DNA of 64,000 bases. It comes from Hyphococcus sp. (GTDB lineage Bacteria; Pseudomonadota; Alphaproteobacteria; Caulobacterales; Parvularculaceae). Each line of letters starts with the position of its first letter. Position 1 is the stretch's first letter. The position numbers and the translations under genes were made by a program. The notes beneath the pieces are model-generated. The model was not told where the DNA came from, did not search any database, and worked only from the letters and a program-made list of their open reading frames with translations. Of this stretch, positions 1-8,219 are shown piece after piece. The stretch lies in assembly GCA_021776335.1 (NCBI GenBank), contig JAJFGB010000009.1, positions 248,001 to 312,000 of the forward strand. The letters are read 5' to 3'.

Positions 1-2
1 AT

Positions 3-371
3 ATCAAGACTGCGCTGGTCGAACCAGGTCAGTATGCGACGAGTATTTTTCAGGGCGTCAAGCAAGCGGAAGAAACGCCGGATTCCGCCTATGGATCATT
101 GAATAAATTTCTGCGGGATGAGGTTTCCAGCGACACGCCGCAAGGATTGCCACCGGAACGCCTGGCGCGGTTGCTTGTTGAAATATCACATTCTGACGGG
201 TCAAGATTGCGTTGGGCTGCTGATGAAACGGCGGAACGCGTGATGAGCGCAGTTTTTGCGCAAAGCGACGACGAACGCGGTGCGTTCTTGCGTGACGTCG
301 GCGGTATCGATTGGTGGATTGAGGGTAAAGATGCGCCTGAGGCAGGCGACGGACAGGGAAAAGAAGGATGA
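3..371 (+). CDS. C-terminal part of a short-chain dehydrogenase/reductase (5' truncated)
   Basis: The reading frame is open from the window edge, so the start and the Rossmann and catalytic parts lie outside. The visible part begins IKTALVEPGQYATSIF, which resembles the segment after the catalytic YxxxK of SDR enzymes, where a VxPGxxxT motif closes over the nicotinamide. The remaining 100 or so residues are hydrophilic and end in a Gly/Glu-rich tail, as in longer classical SDRs. The stop overlaps the next gene by four bases (ATGA), so the two are probably translated together. The substrate cannot be deduced. The SDR assignment rests on this one motif and the context. Confidence 0.6.
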   Translation: MKTALVEPGQYATSIFQGVKQAEETPDSAYGSLNKFLRDEVSSDTPQGLPPERLARLLVEISHSDGSRLRWAADETAERVMSAVFAQSDDERGAFLRDVGGIDWWIEGKDAPEAGDGQGKEG

Positions 372-781
372 TCAAACTCGCACATGTTTGTATCGAGACG
401 GATGATGTCGTTGCGACAGAGGCCTTTTACGAGAAGCTGGGGTTGAAACGGCAATTCGAATTTCGAAACAATGACGATGAGCTTATCGGTCTATATCTCG
501 CATTTTCGAACAATAGTTTTATTGAAATCATCAAAGTCCTCAAACCTCGGGAGGAAGGGGCTGTCCGGCATTTTGCCATGGAAGTTGACAATATAGACGC
601 GGCGAAGGCGCAGTTTGAGGAGCGCGGCGTTTCCGTCAGTGAGAAGAAGTTGGGCGCTGACAAAACATGGATGATTACAACGCGGGATCCGAACAACATA
701 TTTATTGAAATCCAACAATATACCAGCGAAAGCCTTCAACAGTGCGGCGGGCGTTGTTCGATAGATTATTCGCCGCGCTGA
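368..781 (+). CDS. VOC (glyoxalase/dioxygenase) superfamily protein
   Basis: A 137-residue protein with the two beta-alpha-beta-beta-beta repeats of the vicinal oxygen chelate fold. The usual four metal-ligand positions appear filled: His in LAHVCIE near residue 6, Glu in SFIEII, His in VRHFAME and Glu in IFIEIQ. This is the pattern of methylmalonyl-CoA epimerase, glyoxalase I and small lyases. It starts inside the stop of the upstream SDR gene and ends one base before the MFS gene, so it belongs to an operon. The reaction is not predictable. An epimerase, lyase or isomerase acting on the compound imported by the neighbouring carrier is an inference. Confidence 0.8.
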   Translation: MIKLAHVCIETDDVVATEAFYEKLGLKRQFEFRNNDDELIGLYLAFSNNSFIEIIKVLKPREEGAVRHFAMEVDNIDAAKAQFEERGVSVSEKKLGADKTWMITTRDPNNIFIEIQQYTSESLQQCGGRCSIDYSPR

Positions 782-782
782 A

Positions 783-2441
783 ATGGGTGTCGTTGTGAGC
801 ACTGACAAAAACGAAGACCGAAAGCGAATGCGTCTGGTGATCGCTGCATCGACAGCAGGCACCGCATTCGAAGGCTATGATTATTTTATTTTCGGGGCGC
901 TGGCGACAATCCTCTCGACGAAGTTTTTTTCCGGTGTGGATGAGGGAACGGCGTTTATCTTTGCATTGCTGACCTTTGCGGTTGGCTTTGTAACGCGCCC
1001 CTTGGGGGCCATTGTGTTCGGCCGCATGGGCGACCGTCTGGGCAGAAAACGCGTTTTTCTTGTTGCGATTGCGTTGATGGGCGGCGCGACAGTCGCGATC
1101 GGATTGCTCCCGACCTATGCGCAGATCGGCGTTTTTGCTCCGGCGCTGTTGGTTCTCTGCCGAATGATTCAAGGTTTTGCATTGGGCGGTGAATATGGCG
1201 GCGCGATTATCTATGTGGCTGAACATTCTTCAGCGAAACGGCGCGGTTTTAACACCGCCTGGATACAAACGACAGGCGCGTTGGGGCTGATATCCGCCCT
1301 CAGCGTAATTCTCGCGACGCGCAAACTGCTCGGTGAGGATGCATTTCAGGATTGGGGGTGGCGCATTCCGTTTCTTTTATCCGTTCTTTTATTGATTGCG
1401 TCGATCTGGCTGCGGTTGAAGCTGTCCGAGAGCCCGGTTTTTGCTGACATGAAAGCCCGCGGCGTGGCGTCGGAAGCGCCTGTTCGCGAGAGTTTTTTCG
1501 TCTGGAAAAACTTGAAAACTGTTTTGCTGGCGTTGTTTGGTTTGGTGATGGCCACAGGCGTCATGTTTTACAGCGGACAGTTCTTTGTTCAGTTTTTCCT
1601 GGAGCGGATATCGAAAGTGCCGCCGGCGACGGTCAATGCGCTCATAGTGGCATCGGCCGTCATCAGTGCGCCGCTGTTCGTTCTGTTCGGCGCTCTCTCA
1701 GATAAAATCGGCCGCAAACCGGTCATGCTGGCGGGCATGGCTTTGATGCTCATTCTGTATTTTCCGGCATTTAAACTTCTGGCGAACGCCGCAAATCCCG
1801 CCCTTGTCGACGCTCATGAAATCTCCCCTGTCGTTGTTGTTGCTGCGCCCGAAGATTGCTCGGTTCAGTTCGATCCACTGGGGCGCGCGCAATACACCTC
1901 TTCTTGTGATATCGCGAAGCGAGCGCTGGGCGCGGCAGGTGTCAGTTATGAAGTCCGTTTTGAGGAAGAAGCGACGGTCGCGTTTATCGAAATTAACAGC
2001 TTGCGCCGCCTAGACAGCATTGCGCGCGAGAGCGGCGACGATGCGTCTTCCGAGCGTGAGGAAATGTTTCGCATAGCGTTAAGGCGCGTGCTTGATGACG
2101 CCGGCTATCCCGAAACCGCAGATCCACAAAACATCGACTACCCAGGGATCATTCTTGTCATCGTTCTTTTCATCACATCGATTGCGGCGTTATCTGGTCC
2201 GCAGGCGGCAGCGTTGGCCGAGCTCTTCCCGGCGCGTATTCGTTACACGGCGCTGTCATTTCCTTATCATGTGGGGCTCGGCTGGTTCGGCGGATTTATG
2301 CCGGCAATCGCGTTCGCGATCATGGCCAAGACAGGCAATGTTTATTCCGGGCTCTGGTATCCCTTTATCGTAACCTTAATTGCCTTGTTGATTTCGCTTG
2401 TATTCCTGCCGGAAACAAAGGGGCGGTCGCTGAATGTATAG
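783..2441 (+). CDS. MFS transporter, metabolite:H+ symporter type, with large periplasmic insert
   Basis: A 552-residue carrier. TM1 carries FEGYDYFIFG, the loop 2-3 signature is GRMGDRLGRKR (about 80-90), RMIQGFALGGEYGG (127-140) is typical of ShiA/ProP/KgtP-type proton symporters, and the second-half repeat is GALSDKIGRKP (303-313). Between predicted TM9 (about 314-332) and TM10 (about 455-472) sits a roughly 118-residue hydrophilic insert with two cysteines (359 and 375). By MFS topology this loop is periplasmic. A GTG at 795 is a possible alternative start. The gene is the last of the SDR-VOC-MFS operon and probably imports the compound handled by the genes around it. Ordinary members are about 430-450 residues, so the insert explains the length. 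Confidence 0.85.
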   Translation: MGVVVSTDKNEDRKRMRLVIAASTAGTAFEGYDYFIFGALATILSTKFFSGVDEGTAFIFALLTFAVGFVTRPLGAIVFGRMGDRLGRKRVFLVAIALMGGATVAIGLLPTYAQIGVFAPALLVLCRMIQGFALGGEYGGAIIYVAEHSSAKRRGFNTAWIQTTGALGLISALSVILATRKLLGEDAFQDWGWRIPFLLSVLLLIASIWLRLKLSESPVFADMKARGVASEAPVRESFFVWKNLKTVLLALFGLVMATGVMFYSGQFFVQFFLERISKVPPATVNALIVASAVISAPLFVLFGALSDKIGRKPVMLAGMALMLILYFPAFKLLANAANPALVDAHEISPVVVVAAPEDCSVQFDPLGRAQYTSSCDIAKRALGAAGVSYEVRFEEEATVAFIEINSLRRLDSIARESGDDASSEREEMFRIALRRVLDDAGYPETADPQNIDYPGIILVIVLFITSIAALSGPQAAALAELFPARIRYTALSFPYHVGLGWFGGFMPAIAFAIMAKTGNVYSGLWYPFIVTLIALLISLVFLPETKGRSLNV

Positions 2442-2486
2442 AAAATGTGCAGCATTGGGAAATTGGTGGTGGGCGAAGTACAGCTA

Positions 2487-2503
2487 GATTAGTCTCGATA
2501 ATC
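2487..2503. promoter_or_regulatory. Candidate LysR-type operator upstream of the ThDP operon
   Basis: A perfect GATTA/TAATC inverted repeat with a 7-base spacer, fitting the T-N11-A form of LysR boxes. It shares the string ATTAGTCT with the sites at 8029 and 18057. It lies about 210 bases before the start at 2714, in the only sizeable gap of this gene run. Binding is inferred. Confidence 0.4.
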
Positions 2504-2713
2504 ACGGCCATGAAATTATTTTGTTTGATTGGCTGCCCAATATTCGGGAGCTTGGGGCTATTATGATGGGGTGTATCTGATTGAGGTTTGAGTGATTTTT
2601 GTGATCGGGCGGTGGTTGGGCGCCGCATACGATGTTTCGATCACGGTGATTTGAATGCTCACGGAATACGCCGCTCCTGGGCGCAGAGTGATGGAATCGG
2701 TATTGGACAAGGC

Positions 2714-4360
2714 ATGAATACGAGCCGAAAAAAAGGCGCGGACACTTTATTGGATTGTCTGCTTATCAATGAGGTCGACACGGTCTTTGGGCTGCCCGGC
2801 GGGCAGCTCAATGATTTTTTTGACGCCATGCAACGCGCCGGGTCTGATATTCAATATGTCGGCTCCCGTCACGAACAAGGCGCTGCTTATATGGCGTTCG
2901 GTTACGCCAAATCGACCGGAAAGGTCGGCGTTTATACGGTGGTGCCAGGCCCTGGTGTATTAAACACCGCCACGGCTATATGCTCAGCCTACGCGAACAG
3001 TTCGCCGGTATTATGTATTACGGGTCAAATCCCCTCCCACACCATCGGTCGCGGTGTCGGCGAGCTGCACGAATTACCGGATCAACTCGCAACGCTGCGA
3101 TCACTGACGAAATGGTCAGAGCGCATCGATCATCCTTCACAAATCAGCAATACCGTTCATGAAGCTTTCCGGCAGTTGAAAACTGGACGCCCAAGACCGG
3201 TAGCGCTCGAAACGCCTCCTGATATTATGGCTATGGCGACAGCGGTGGAAGCGCCGCGCGCTTTTCACGATAGTGTCCGGGACATATTCGACGACGATCT
3301 CGTTAGTGAGGCTGCAAAAGCGCTTTCGGCGTCAAAAAAACCAGTAATCGTTGTTGGCGGCGGTGCGCAGCATGCAAGCGATGAAATTCTCCAACTTGCG
3401 GAGCTTGCGCAGGCGCCGGTGATTTCATTCAGAAATGGGCGTGGTGTTGTAAGCGACCGCCATCATTTGGGTCACAACTTCGCTTCCGGATATGAGCTTT
3501 GGCGAGATGCCGATGTCGTGATCGGCATAGGCTCACGTATGCAGCCCTATTTGCAAGAGTGGGGTGTTGACGATGAAATGACATTGATTCGGATTGATTG
3601 GGATCCGACAGAAATAAATCGCATTGTCAAAGCTGACATCGGCATCTGCGGCGATGCGCAAACGGTTACCGCAGCGCTATTTGAACAGACCTCGCGTCAG
3701 ATCGACAAGCGCGAAAGCCGCGAGGATGAACTGACGGCTTTGAAAGGGCGGCTCGCATCAGAGATTCAAGGAGTGCAACCGCAACTTTCTTTTCTCGAAG
3801 CGATCCGCGCAGAATTACCTGATGACGGCATTTTAGTTGATGAAGTTACGCAGGTTGGTTTTGCTTCCTGGTTTGGGTTTCCGGTTTATAATCCGCGCTC
3901 ACTTATTACGTGCGGGTATCAGGGGACGCTAGGATATGGTTATGCGACTGCGCTTGGGGTAAAAGTTGCTCATCCAGACAAGCCCGTTGTCGCGCTGGCC
4001 GGTGACGGCGGATTTATGTTCAATGTTCAGGAACTCGCCACTGCTGCGCAATATGGTATTGGCCTCACTGTCATCGTGTTCAACAATAGTCGGTTCGGCA
4101 ATGTACGCCGCCATCAACAAGAGTGGTATGATGGACGCTACATTGGATCAGAATTACACAATCCAAAATTTGCCAAAATGGCAGAGACCTTTGGCGTGGC
4201 GGGGTATAGTGCAGACTCTCCTGAAACGCTTCGCGTTGCACTCAAGCAGGCTATTTCAGAAGGCGCGCCTGCATTAATCGAAGTTGAAGTTGGCGAGATG
4301 GGTTCGCCTTGGCAGTTCATCCTCCGCGATCAGCTGCGCGGCAAGAATTCACGTCACTAA
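2714..4360 (+). CDS. ThDP-dependent 2-oxo acid decarboxylase/carboligase (acetolactate synthase-like)
   Basis: A 548-residue enzyme with the three-domain fold of the acetolactate synthase/benzoylformate decarboxylase family. The N-terminal pyrimidine domain has VFGLPGGQLNDFF and the activating Glu54 in SRHEQGAAYMA. The C-terminal domain has the Mg-diphosphate motif beginning GDGGFMFN and ending in NN (GDG-x26-NN). The start at 2714 is chosen because MNTSRKKGADTLLD aligns with the family start; the frame is open further upstream but that extension is not family-like. There is no regulatory subunit and no ilv gene nearby, so branched-chain biosynthesis is unlikely. With an aminotransferase and an aldehyde dehydrogenase directly downstream, decarboxylation of a 2-oxo acid to an aldehyde is the simplest role. 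A carboligase or C-S lyase role remains possible. Confidence 0.8.
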   Translation: MNTSRKKGADTLLDCLLINEVDTVFGLPGGQLNDFFDAMQRAGSDIQYVGSRHEQGAAYMAFGYAKSTGKVGVYTVVPGPGVLNTATAICSAYANSSPVLCITGQIPSHTIGRGVGELHELPDQLATLRSLTKWSERIDHPSQISNTVHEAFRQLKTGRPRPVALETPPDIMAMATAVEAPRAFHDSVRDIFDDDLVSEAAKALSASKKPVIVVGGGAQHASDEILQLAELAQAPVISFRNGRGVVSDRHHLGHNFASGYELWRDADVVIGIGSRMQPYLQEWGVDDEMTLIRIDWDPTEINRIVKADIGICGDAQTVTAALFEQTSRQIDKRESREDELTALKGRLASEIQGVQPQLSFLEAIRAELPDDGILVDEVTQVGFASWFGFPVYNPRSLITCGYQGTLGYGYATALGVKVAHPDKPVVALAGDGGFMFNVQELATAAQYGIGLTVIVFNNSRFGNVRRHQQEWYDGRYIGSELHNPKFAKMAETFGVAGYSADSPETLRVALKQAISEGAPALIEVEVGEMGSPWQFILRDQLRGKNSRH

Positions 4361-4385
4361 TCATCGAGACGGATCGAGACTTAAG

Positions 4386-5522
4386 ATGGCAACAGCAAAA
4401 GAGATGGTAAAAGAAGCAACTGCGAATGCGGCGCCGGCGCCGAATTCTGCAGTGCAAAAACTGGCGCCCTACAAACAGGGAAAATCCGAAGCGGAAGGCC
4501 ATGAAGATCCGATAAAACTGTCTTCAAATGAGTCGCCGCATGGCCCGTCTCCATTGGCGATAAAAGCCCATCATGATGCGGGAAATCGTTTGTTCAGATA
4601 TCCTGACGGCGCTCAGGTTGATTTGCGTTCTGCCATCGGTGACGTTTTTTCATTGGATCCAGCGCGCATTGTATGCGGCAATGGTTCTGAAGAATTGCAG
4701 CTGCTTCTTGTTCGCGCCTATCTGTCGCCGGGCGATGAAGTCATTGTCAGTGAGCATAGCTTCGTCATGGGTAAGATTCATGCCCTGGCGCAGGGAGCGA
4801 CTGTAGTTACAGCGCCTGAGCCAAACTATCATGCAGACGTCGACGAAATTATTGGCCGGATCACTCCTGCGACGCGCATGATTATGCTCGCAAGCCCTAA
4901 TAATCCAATCGGCGATTATATTCGGCGCAATGATTTTGTACGTCTGGTTGAGAATACGCCGTCTAGTGTCATCATTGTTTATGATGGCGCTTACGCCGAT
5001 TATGTGACGGCGCCTGACTATGATCCGGGATTTTCGATTGTTGACTGGGCGCCGAACGTTGTTGTCACCCGGACATTTTCAAAAATATACGGGTTGGCGG
5101 GGATGCGTATCGGTTGGCTTTATTGCGATCCGGTGGTGATGGATCCTGTGCAACGCATCAGAACGCCTTTTAACGCCAATATCGCCGCGCTGGCTGCCGC
5201 AGAGGCGGGCGTGCGCGATACAAAATACACCGATAAGGTGCGCAGTCATAATGCGCTCTGGCTGAAGCGGATAAAGAAGGAATTGACTGCGCTTGGTCTT
5301 TTCGTTTTTCCGACGGTCGCGAATTTTTATCTTATCAGATTTTCTGAAACCGGGCCTCATACAGCGAAAAAAGCTGCGAGGTTTTTAATGAACAGTGGGA
5401 TAATTCCGCGCCCGGTTAATGCGGGCGGCCCGAATGACTGTTTGCGCATCACCGTTGGGCTTGACTATGAGAATGAAGCGGTTCTTGAAGTCCTAACCGA
5501 ATTTATGAGCGCAGAGAATTGA
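4386..5522 (+). CDS. HisC-like class I/II aminotransferase
   Basis: A 378-residue PLP enzyme of the histidinol-phosphate aminotransferase group. Visible are IKLSSNESPHGPSP, GNGSEEL for the phosphate cup, SPNNPIG (about 170-176), YDGAYADY with the pyridine-nitrogen Asp at 200, the Schiff-base Lys233 in TFSKIYGLAGMRIGW, and the C-terminal RITVG arginine. The first 40 or so residues are an Ala/Glu/Lys-rich extension not needed for the fold. The start is 25 bases after the stop of the ThDP gene, so the two are co-transcribed. No other his genes are near. I infer transamination of an amino acid, perhaps aromatic or histidinol-like, to the 2-oxo acid used by the ThDP enzyme. Confidence 0.8.
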   Translation: MATAKEMVKEATANAAPAPNSAVQKLAPYKQGKSEAEGHEDPIKLSSNESPHGPSPLAIKAHHDAGNRLFRYPDGAQVDLRSAIGDVFSLDPARIVCGNGSEELQLLLVRAYLSPGDEVIVSEHSFVMGKIHALAQGATVVTAPEPNYHADVDEIIGRITPATRMIMLASPNNPIGDYIRRNDFVRLVENTPSSVIIVYDGAYADYVTAPDYDPGFSIVDWAPNVVVTRTFSKIYGLAGMRIGWLYCDPVVMDPVQRIRTPFNANIAALAAAEAGVRDTKYTDKVRSHNALWLKRIKKELTALGLFVFPTVANFYLIRFSETGPHTAKKAARFLMNSGIIPRPVNAGGPNDCLRITVGLDYENEAVLEVLTEFMSAEN

Positions 5523-5540
5523 ACCCTGGCGGTTTGGCGT

Positions 5541-7037
5541 ATGACAAGCCAACTAAATGAAGTTTCTGCACCGACGCGGAAATATGTCGAGCGCACGCAT
5601 CATATATTGATTGATGGCGTATGGCGCGAACCCACAGGCGCTCTGGTCGACATCATTGATCCTTCAACCGCGGAGCGTATTGGCGGTTTTTATTCCGCAA
5701 CGCGTGAAGAGGTTAATGATGCGATCGCCGCGGCCAGAGGTGCGTTTGACCGTGGTAATTGGCGAGGGATCGCCCCGGCGGCGCGCGCAAAAATTTTATG
5801 GCGCATCGCTGATCTTATGGACAAAAACGCGCAAGAACTGGCGGAGCTAGAGGCGCTCGATGGCGGTAAGCCATTGGCGGCAGCGTTAAATGGCGAAGCG
5901 CCGGCAGCAGCGGAAGCATTTCGCTATCATGCTGGCTGGTGCACAAAAATTGAAGGGCGCACATTTCGACCCTCTATTCCGGGACTGGATCTTGAAGGCT
6001 CCACACGGCTGGAGCCTGTCGGTGTCGCCGGGCTCATCACGCCGTGGAATGGCCCACTTGTGATGGCGGCCTGGAAATTGGCGCCGGCATTGGCGGCTGG
6101 GTGTACGGTTGTTCTTAAACCGGCCGAAAATACTGTGCTCTCAACATTGCGCCTTGTTGAACTTATATGTGAAGCGGGCGTTCCGAATGGCGTCGTCAAT
6201 ATCGTGCTCGGCGATGGCGCATCCGTTGGATCCATCCTTGGCGAGGATAGTCGCATCGATAAAGTTTCTTTTACCGGATCAACAAACACAGCACGTTCAC
6301 TGATTGACGCGTCGAAAGGCAATCTCAAGAAACTGTCACTGGAACTTGGCGGTAAATCGCCGGTGATCATATTTGATGACGCTAATATCGACGAGGCGGT
6401 TAATGGCGCCGCCGAGGGCATTTTTTCCAACGCTGGACAGGTCTGTGTCGCGGGCTCACGCGTGTTGGTTCATCGCACCATTTACAATCGCGTTGTAGAA
6501 GCGCTGTGTGATAAAGCGCGCAACCTCAAAGTGGGGCGCTCGATGGCGCCCGATACGCAGATGGGGCCGTTGATTTCAGCTGCTCACCGCGATTCCGTAG
6601 AAGGCTATGTGGTAAAAGCAACGTCTCAAGGTGCGGAAATATTATGCGGTGGGAAACGAACCGGCGATGAGGGGTACTATTTTGAACCGACGGTGATGGC
6701 GGACGAAAAAACGCAATCCTGTGTTTGGTCCGAAGAAGTGTTTGGACCAGTCGCCGTGGTCACACCGTTCGACGACGAAGATGATGCGCTGCGTTTGGCG
6801 AATGATTCTGATTATGGGCTGGCAGCCAGTGTTTGGACCGAGAATGCATCACGCGCCCAGCGGGTAATGCGGAAAGTCAGGGCTGGAATCGTTTGGTTGA
6901 ACTGTCATGGCATTCCGGACATGGCGATGCCGATTGGCGGATATAAGCAATCCGGTTGGGGGCGTGAGCATGGCTGGAAAGGCGTCGAAGCTTATCTAGA
7001 ACATAAATCAATCATGCAACGCATCGACAATATCTAA
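5541..7037 (+). CDS. NAD(P)-dependent aldehyde dehydrogenase
   Basis: A 498-residue member of the betaine/phenylacetaldehyde-type ALDH family. It shows PWNGPLVMAAWK (oxyanion Asn), SFTGST in the coenzyme fold, the general base Glu in LELGGKSP, the nucleophile Cys in NAGQVCVAGSR and EEVFGPV near the C-terminus. Its length is normal. It begins 18 bases after the aminotransferase gene and ends the operon against a palindromic element shared with the convergent LysR gene. In the inferred pathway it oxidises the aldehyde made by the ThDP enzyme to a carboxylic acid. The fold is certain; the substrate is not. Confidence 0.88.
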   Translation: MTSQLNEVSAPTRKYVERTHHILIDGVWREPTGALVDIIDPSTAERIGGFYSATREEVNDAIAAARGAFDRGNWRGIAPAARAKILWRIADLMDKNAQELAELEALDGGKPLAAALNGEAPAAAEAFRYHAGWCTKIEGRTFRPSIPGLDLEGSTRLEPVGVAGLITPWNGPLVMAAWKLAPALAAGCTVVLKPAENTVLSTLRLVELICEAGVPNGVVNIVLGDGASVGSILGEDSRIDKVSFTGSTNTARSLIDASKGNLKKLSLELGGKSPVIIFDDANIDEAVNGAAEGIFSNAGQVCVAGSRVLVHRTIYNRVVEALCDKARNLKVGRSMAPDTQMGPLISAAHRDSVEGYVVKATSQGAEILCGGKRTGDEGYYFEPTVMADEKTQSCVWSEEVFGPVAVVTPFDDEDDALRLANDSDYGLAASVWTENASRAQRVMRKVRAGIVWLNCHGIPDMAMPIGGYKQSGWGREHGWKGVEAYLEHKSIMQRIDNI

Positions 7038-7084
7038 GCGCATTTCTTGCCGGAAAACCGCGCCACACTTTTCCAGAAATGCGC
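7038..7084. repeat. Palindromic intergenic element between convergent genes, possible bidirectional terminator
   Basis: The arms GCGCATTTCT (7038-7047) and AGAAATGCGC (7075-7084) are perfect complements. Inside them GGAAAA (7052-7057) pairs with TTTTCC (7069-7074). It starts directly after the ALDH stop codon and its last base enters the LysR stop codon. Its right half recurs with 15 of 16 bases identical at 54251-54266, which points to a genomic repeat family rather than a one-off terminator. Confidence 0.6.
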
Positions 7085-7986
7085 TACCCGTAATAGGCCA
7101 TTGTGTTGGCGGCTTCTTCCAACAACCAATTCCTGAATGTTTCGATCCATAATTGATCGGCCAATTCTTTCGGGCATACGAGATAATAAGAAAATTTTGA
7201 TCGGATCTTGAGATCGAATGGTGCGATCAGTCGGCCGCTTTCCAATTCATTAGCGACAAGCAGGCTGCGACCGAGCGCCATTCCTTCACCCGCGATGGCG
7301 GACTGAATCACGATGTGGGAATGATTGTAGCGCAACCCTTTCGTAGCGTTCGCTGTTGATGCGCCAGCGGCCTCCAGCCAATCCGTCCATTCCATGACCA
7401 TTTCGTCGTGAATGAGGCTGTAGTTTTTTGCATCTTCAACATTTTTTAGCTTGCGTTTTCGGCCCAGCAGTTTTGGGCTGCAAACCGGGAAGATGTCTTC
7501 ATCGGCTATTTTGATGACATATTGATTGGCCCATCCACCATCGCCATAACGAATCTCGACATCGACATCGTTTGATGAAAAATCCGAATAAGAATTTCGG
7601 GTCACAATCTTGATCGCTACTTCGGGCGAATTTTCCTGGAACTTTCGAATGCGCGGCGCCAACCAATTTGCGGCGATCGAATCAAACGTTGCGATATTGA
7701 TGGATTGCGGGCCGGTGTCCTTCAGGATTGCATCGGTTGCCAGGGCGAGCGCGTCAAAGGCCTGGGTCAGCGGTTTTGCGTAGGCTTCGCCTTCCTTGGT
7801 CAGTTTGATCGACCGATTGAGGCGCAAAAACAGGGTTACGCCGAGCCATTCTTCAAGTTTTTTGACCTGATGGCTGACGGCTGCCTGGGTGACGTGGAGT
7901 TCATCTGCGGCGCTGGTGAATGAAAGATGCCGTGCAACCGCTTCGAACACTCTGAGTGATATCAGCGGCGGTAATCGTCTTCCCAT
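7084..7986 (-). CDS. LysR-family transcriptional regulator (GcvA-like)
   Basis: A 300-residue regulator. The N-terminal winged helix-turn-helix (about 1-65) reads RVFEAVARHLSFTSAADELHVTQAAVSHQVKKLE, the hallmark of the GcvA/AmpR branch. The effector domain follows, with TRNSYSDFSSNDVDVEIRYGDG and a C-terminal WLLEEA. It is divergent from manD with a 233-base gap, the classical arrangement in which a LysR protein controls itself and the opposite gene. A 17-bp T-N11-A dyad (8029-8045) lies 43 bases before its own start. Related sites lie before the ThDP operon, the TonB receptor and the FAD oxidoreductase. GcvA-type proteins are known to bind CTAAT-containing sites, and CATTAG in these motifs is CTAATG on the other strand. 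I therefore propose it as the regulator of the whole 2.5-24.5 kb region. Confidence 0.9.
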   Translation of the reverse strand: MGRRLPPLISLRVFEAVARHLSFTSAADELHVTQAAVSHQVKKLEEWLGVTLFLRLNRSIKLTKEGEAYAKPLTQAFDALALATDAILKDTGPQSINIATFDSIAANWLAPRIRKFQENSPEVAIKIVTRNSYSDFSSNDVDVEIRYGDGGWANQYVIKIADEDIFPVCSPKLLGRKRKLKNVEDAKNYSLIHDEMVMEWTDWLEAAGASTANATKGLRYNHSHIVIQSAIAGEGMALGRSLLVANELESGRLIAPFDLKIRSKFSYYLVCPKELADQLWIETFRNWLLEEAANTMAYYG

Positions 7987-8028
7987 CTGGCCTCATTTCA
8001 TACGCAAAATCTGAGCAAGAATCGCCCA

Positions 8029-8045
8029 CATTAGTCTATCTTATG
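8029..8045. promoter_or_regulatory. Candidate LysR operator in the lysR-manD divergent region
   Basis: CATTAG-N5-CTTATG is an imperfect dyad (5 of 6 paired) that fits T-N11-A. The site matches the one at 18057 in 16 of 17 bases. It sits 43 bases before the LysR start and 175 before manD, suiting dual control of both genes. Confidence 0.5.
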
Positions 8046-8219
8046 GGTCGGATGAAGGACTATCAATTGCGAAGTGTCGGATTCTTCGACAAAAATTAGC
8101 GTTGGCCAACGCTCGCCTCTTGTTTGTGGCAGGCAAGGCGTCAATCGTCAGGGGCGTTCGCGCCGTGATGGTGACGATCGTCAGCGCCATTACGTTGTTT
8201 GCATAAAAAGGGGTCGCAC

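Noticed and set aside
702-1226. Long minus-strand frame opposite the MFS gene
   Set aside because: It is the antisense shadow of a clear transporter gene, and its composition (Arg/His/Gln-rich) is typical of shadows.
4386-5522. Genuine histidine-biosynthetic hisC
   Set aside because: No other his genes nearby and the operon partners are catabolic; the assignment is kept as HisC-like only.
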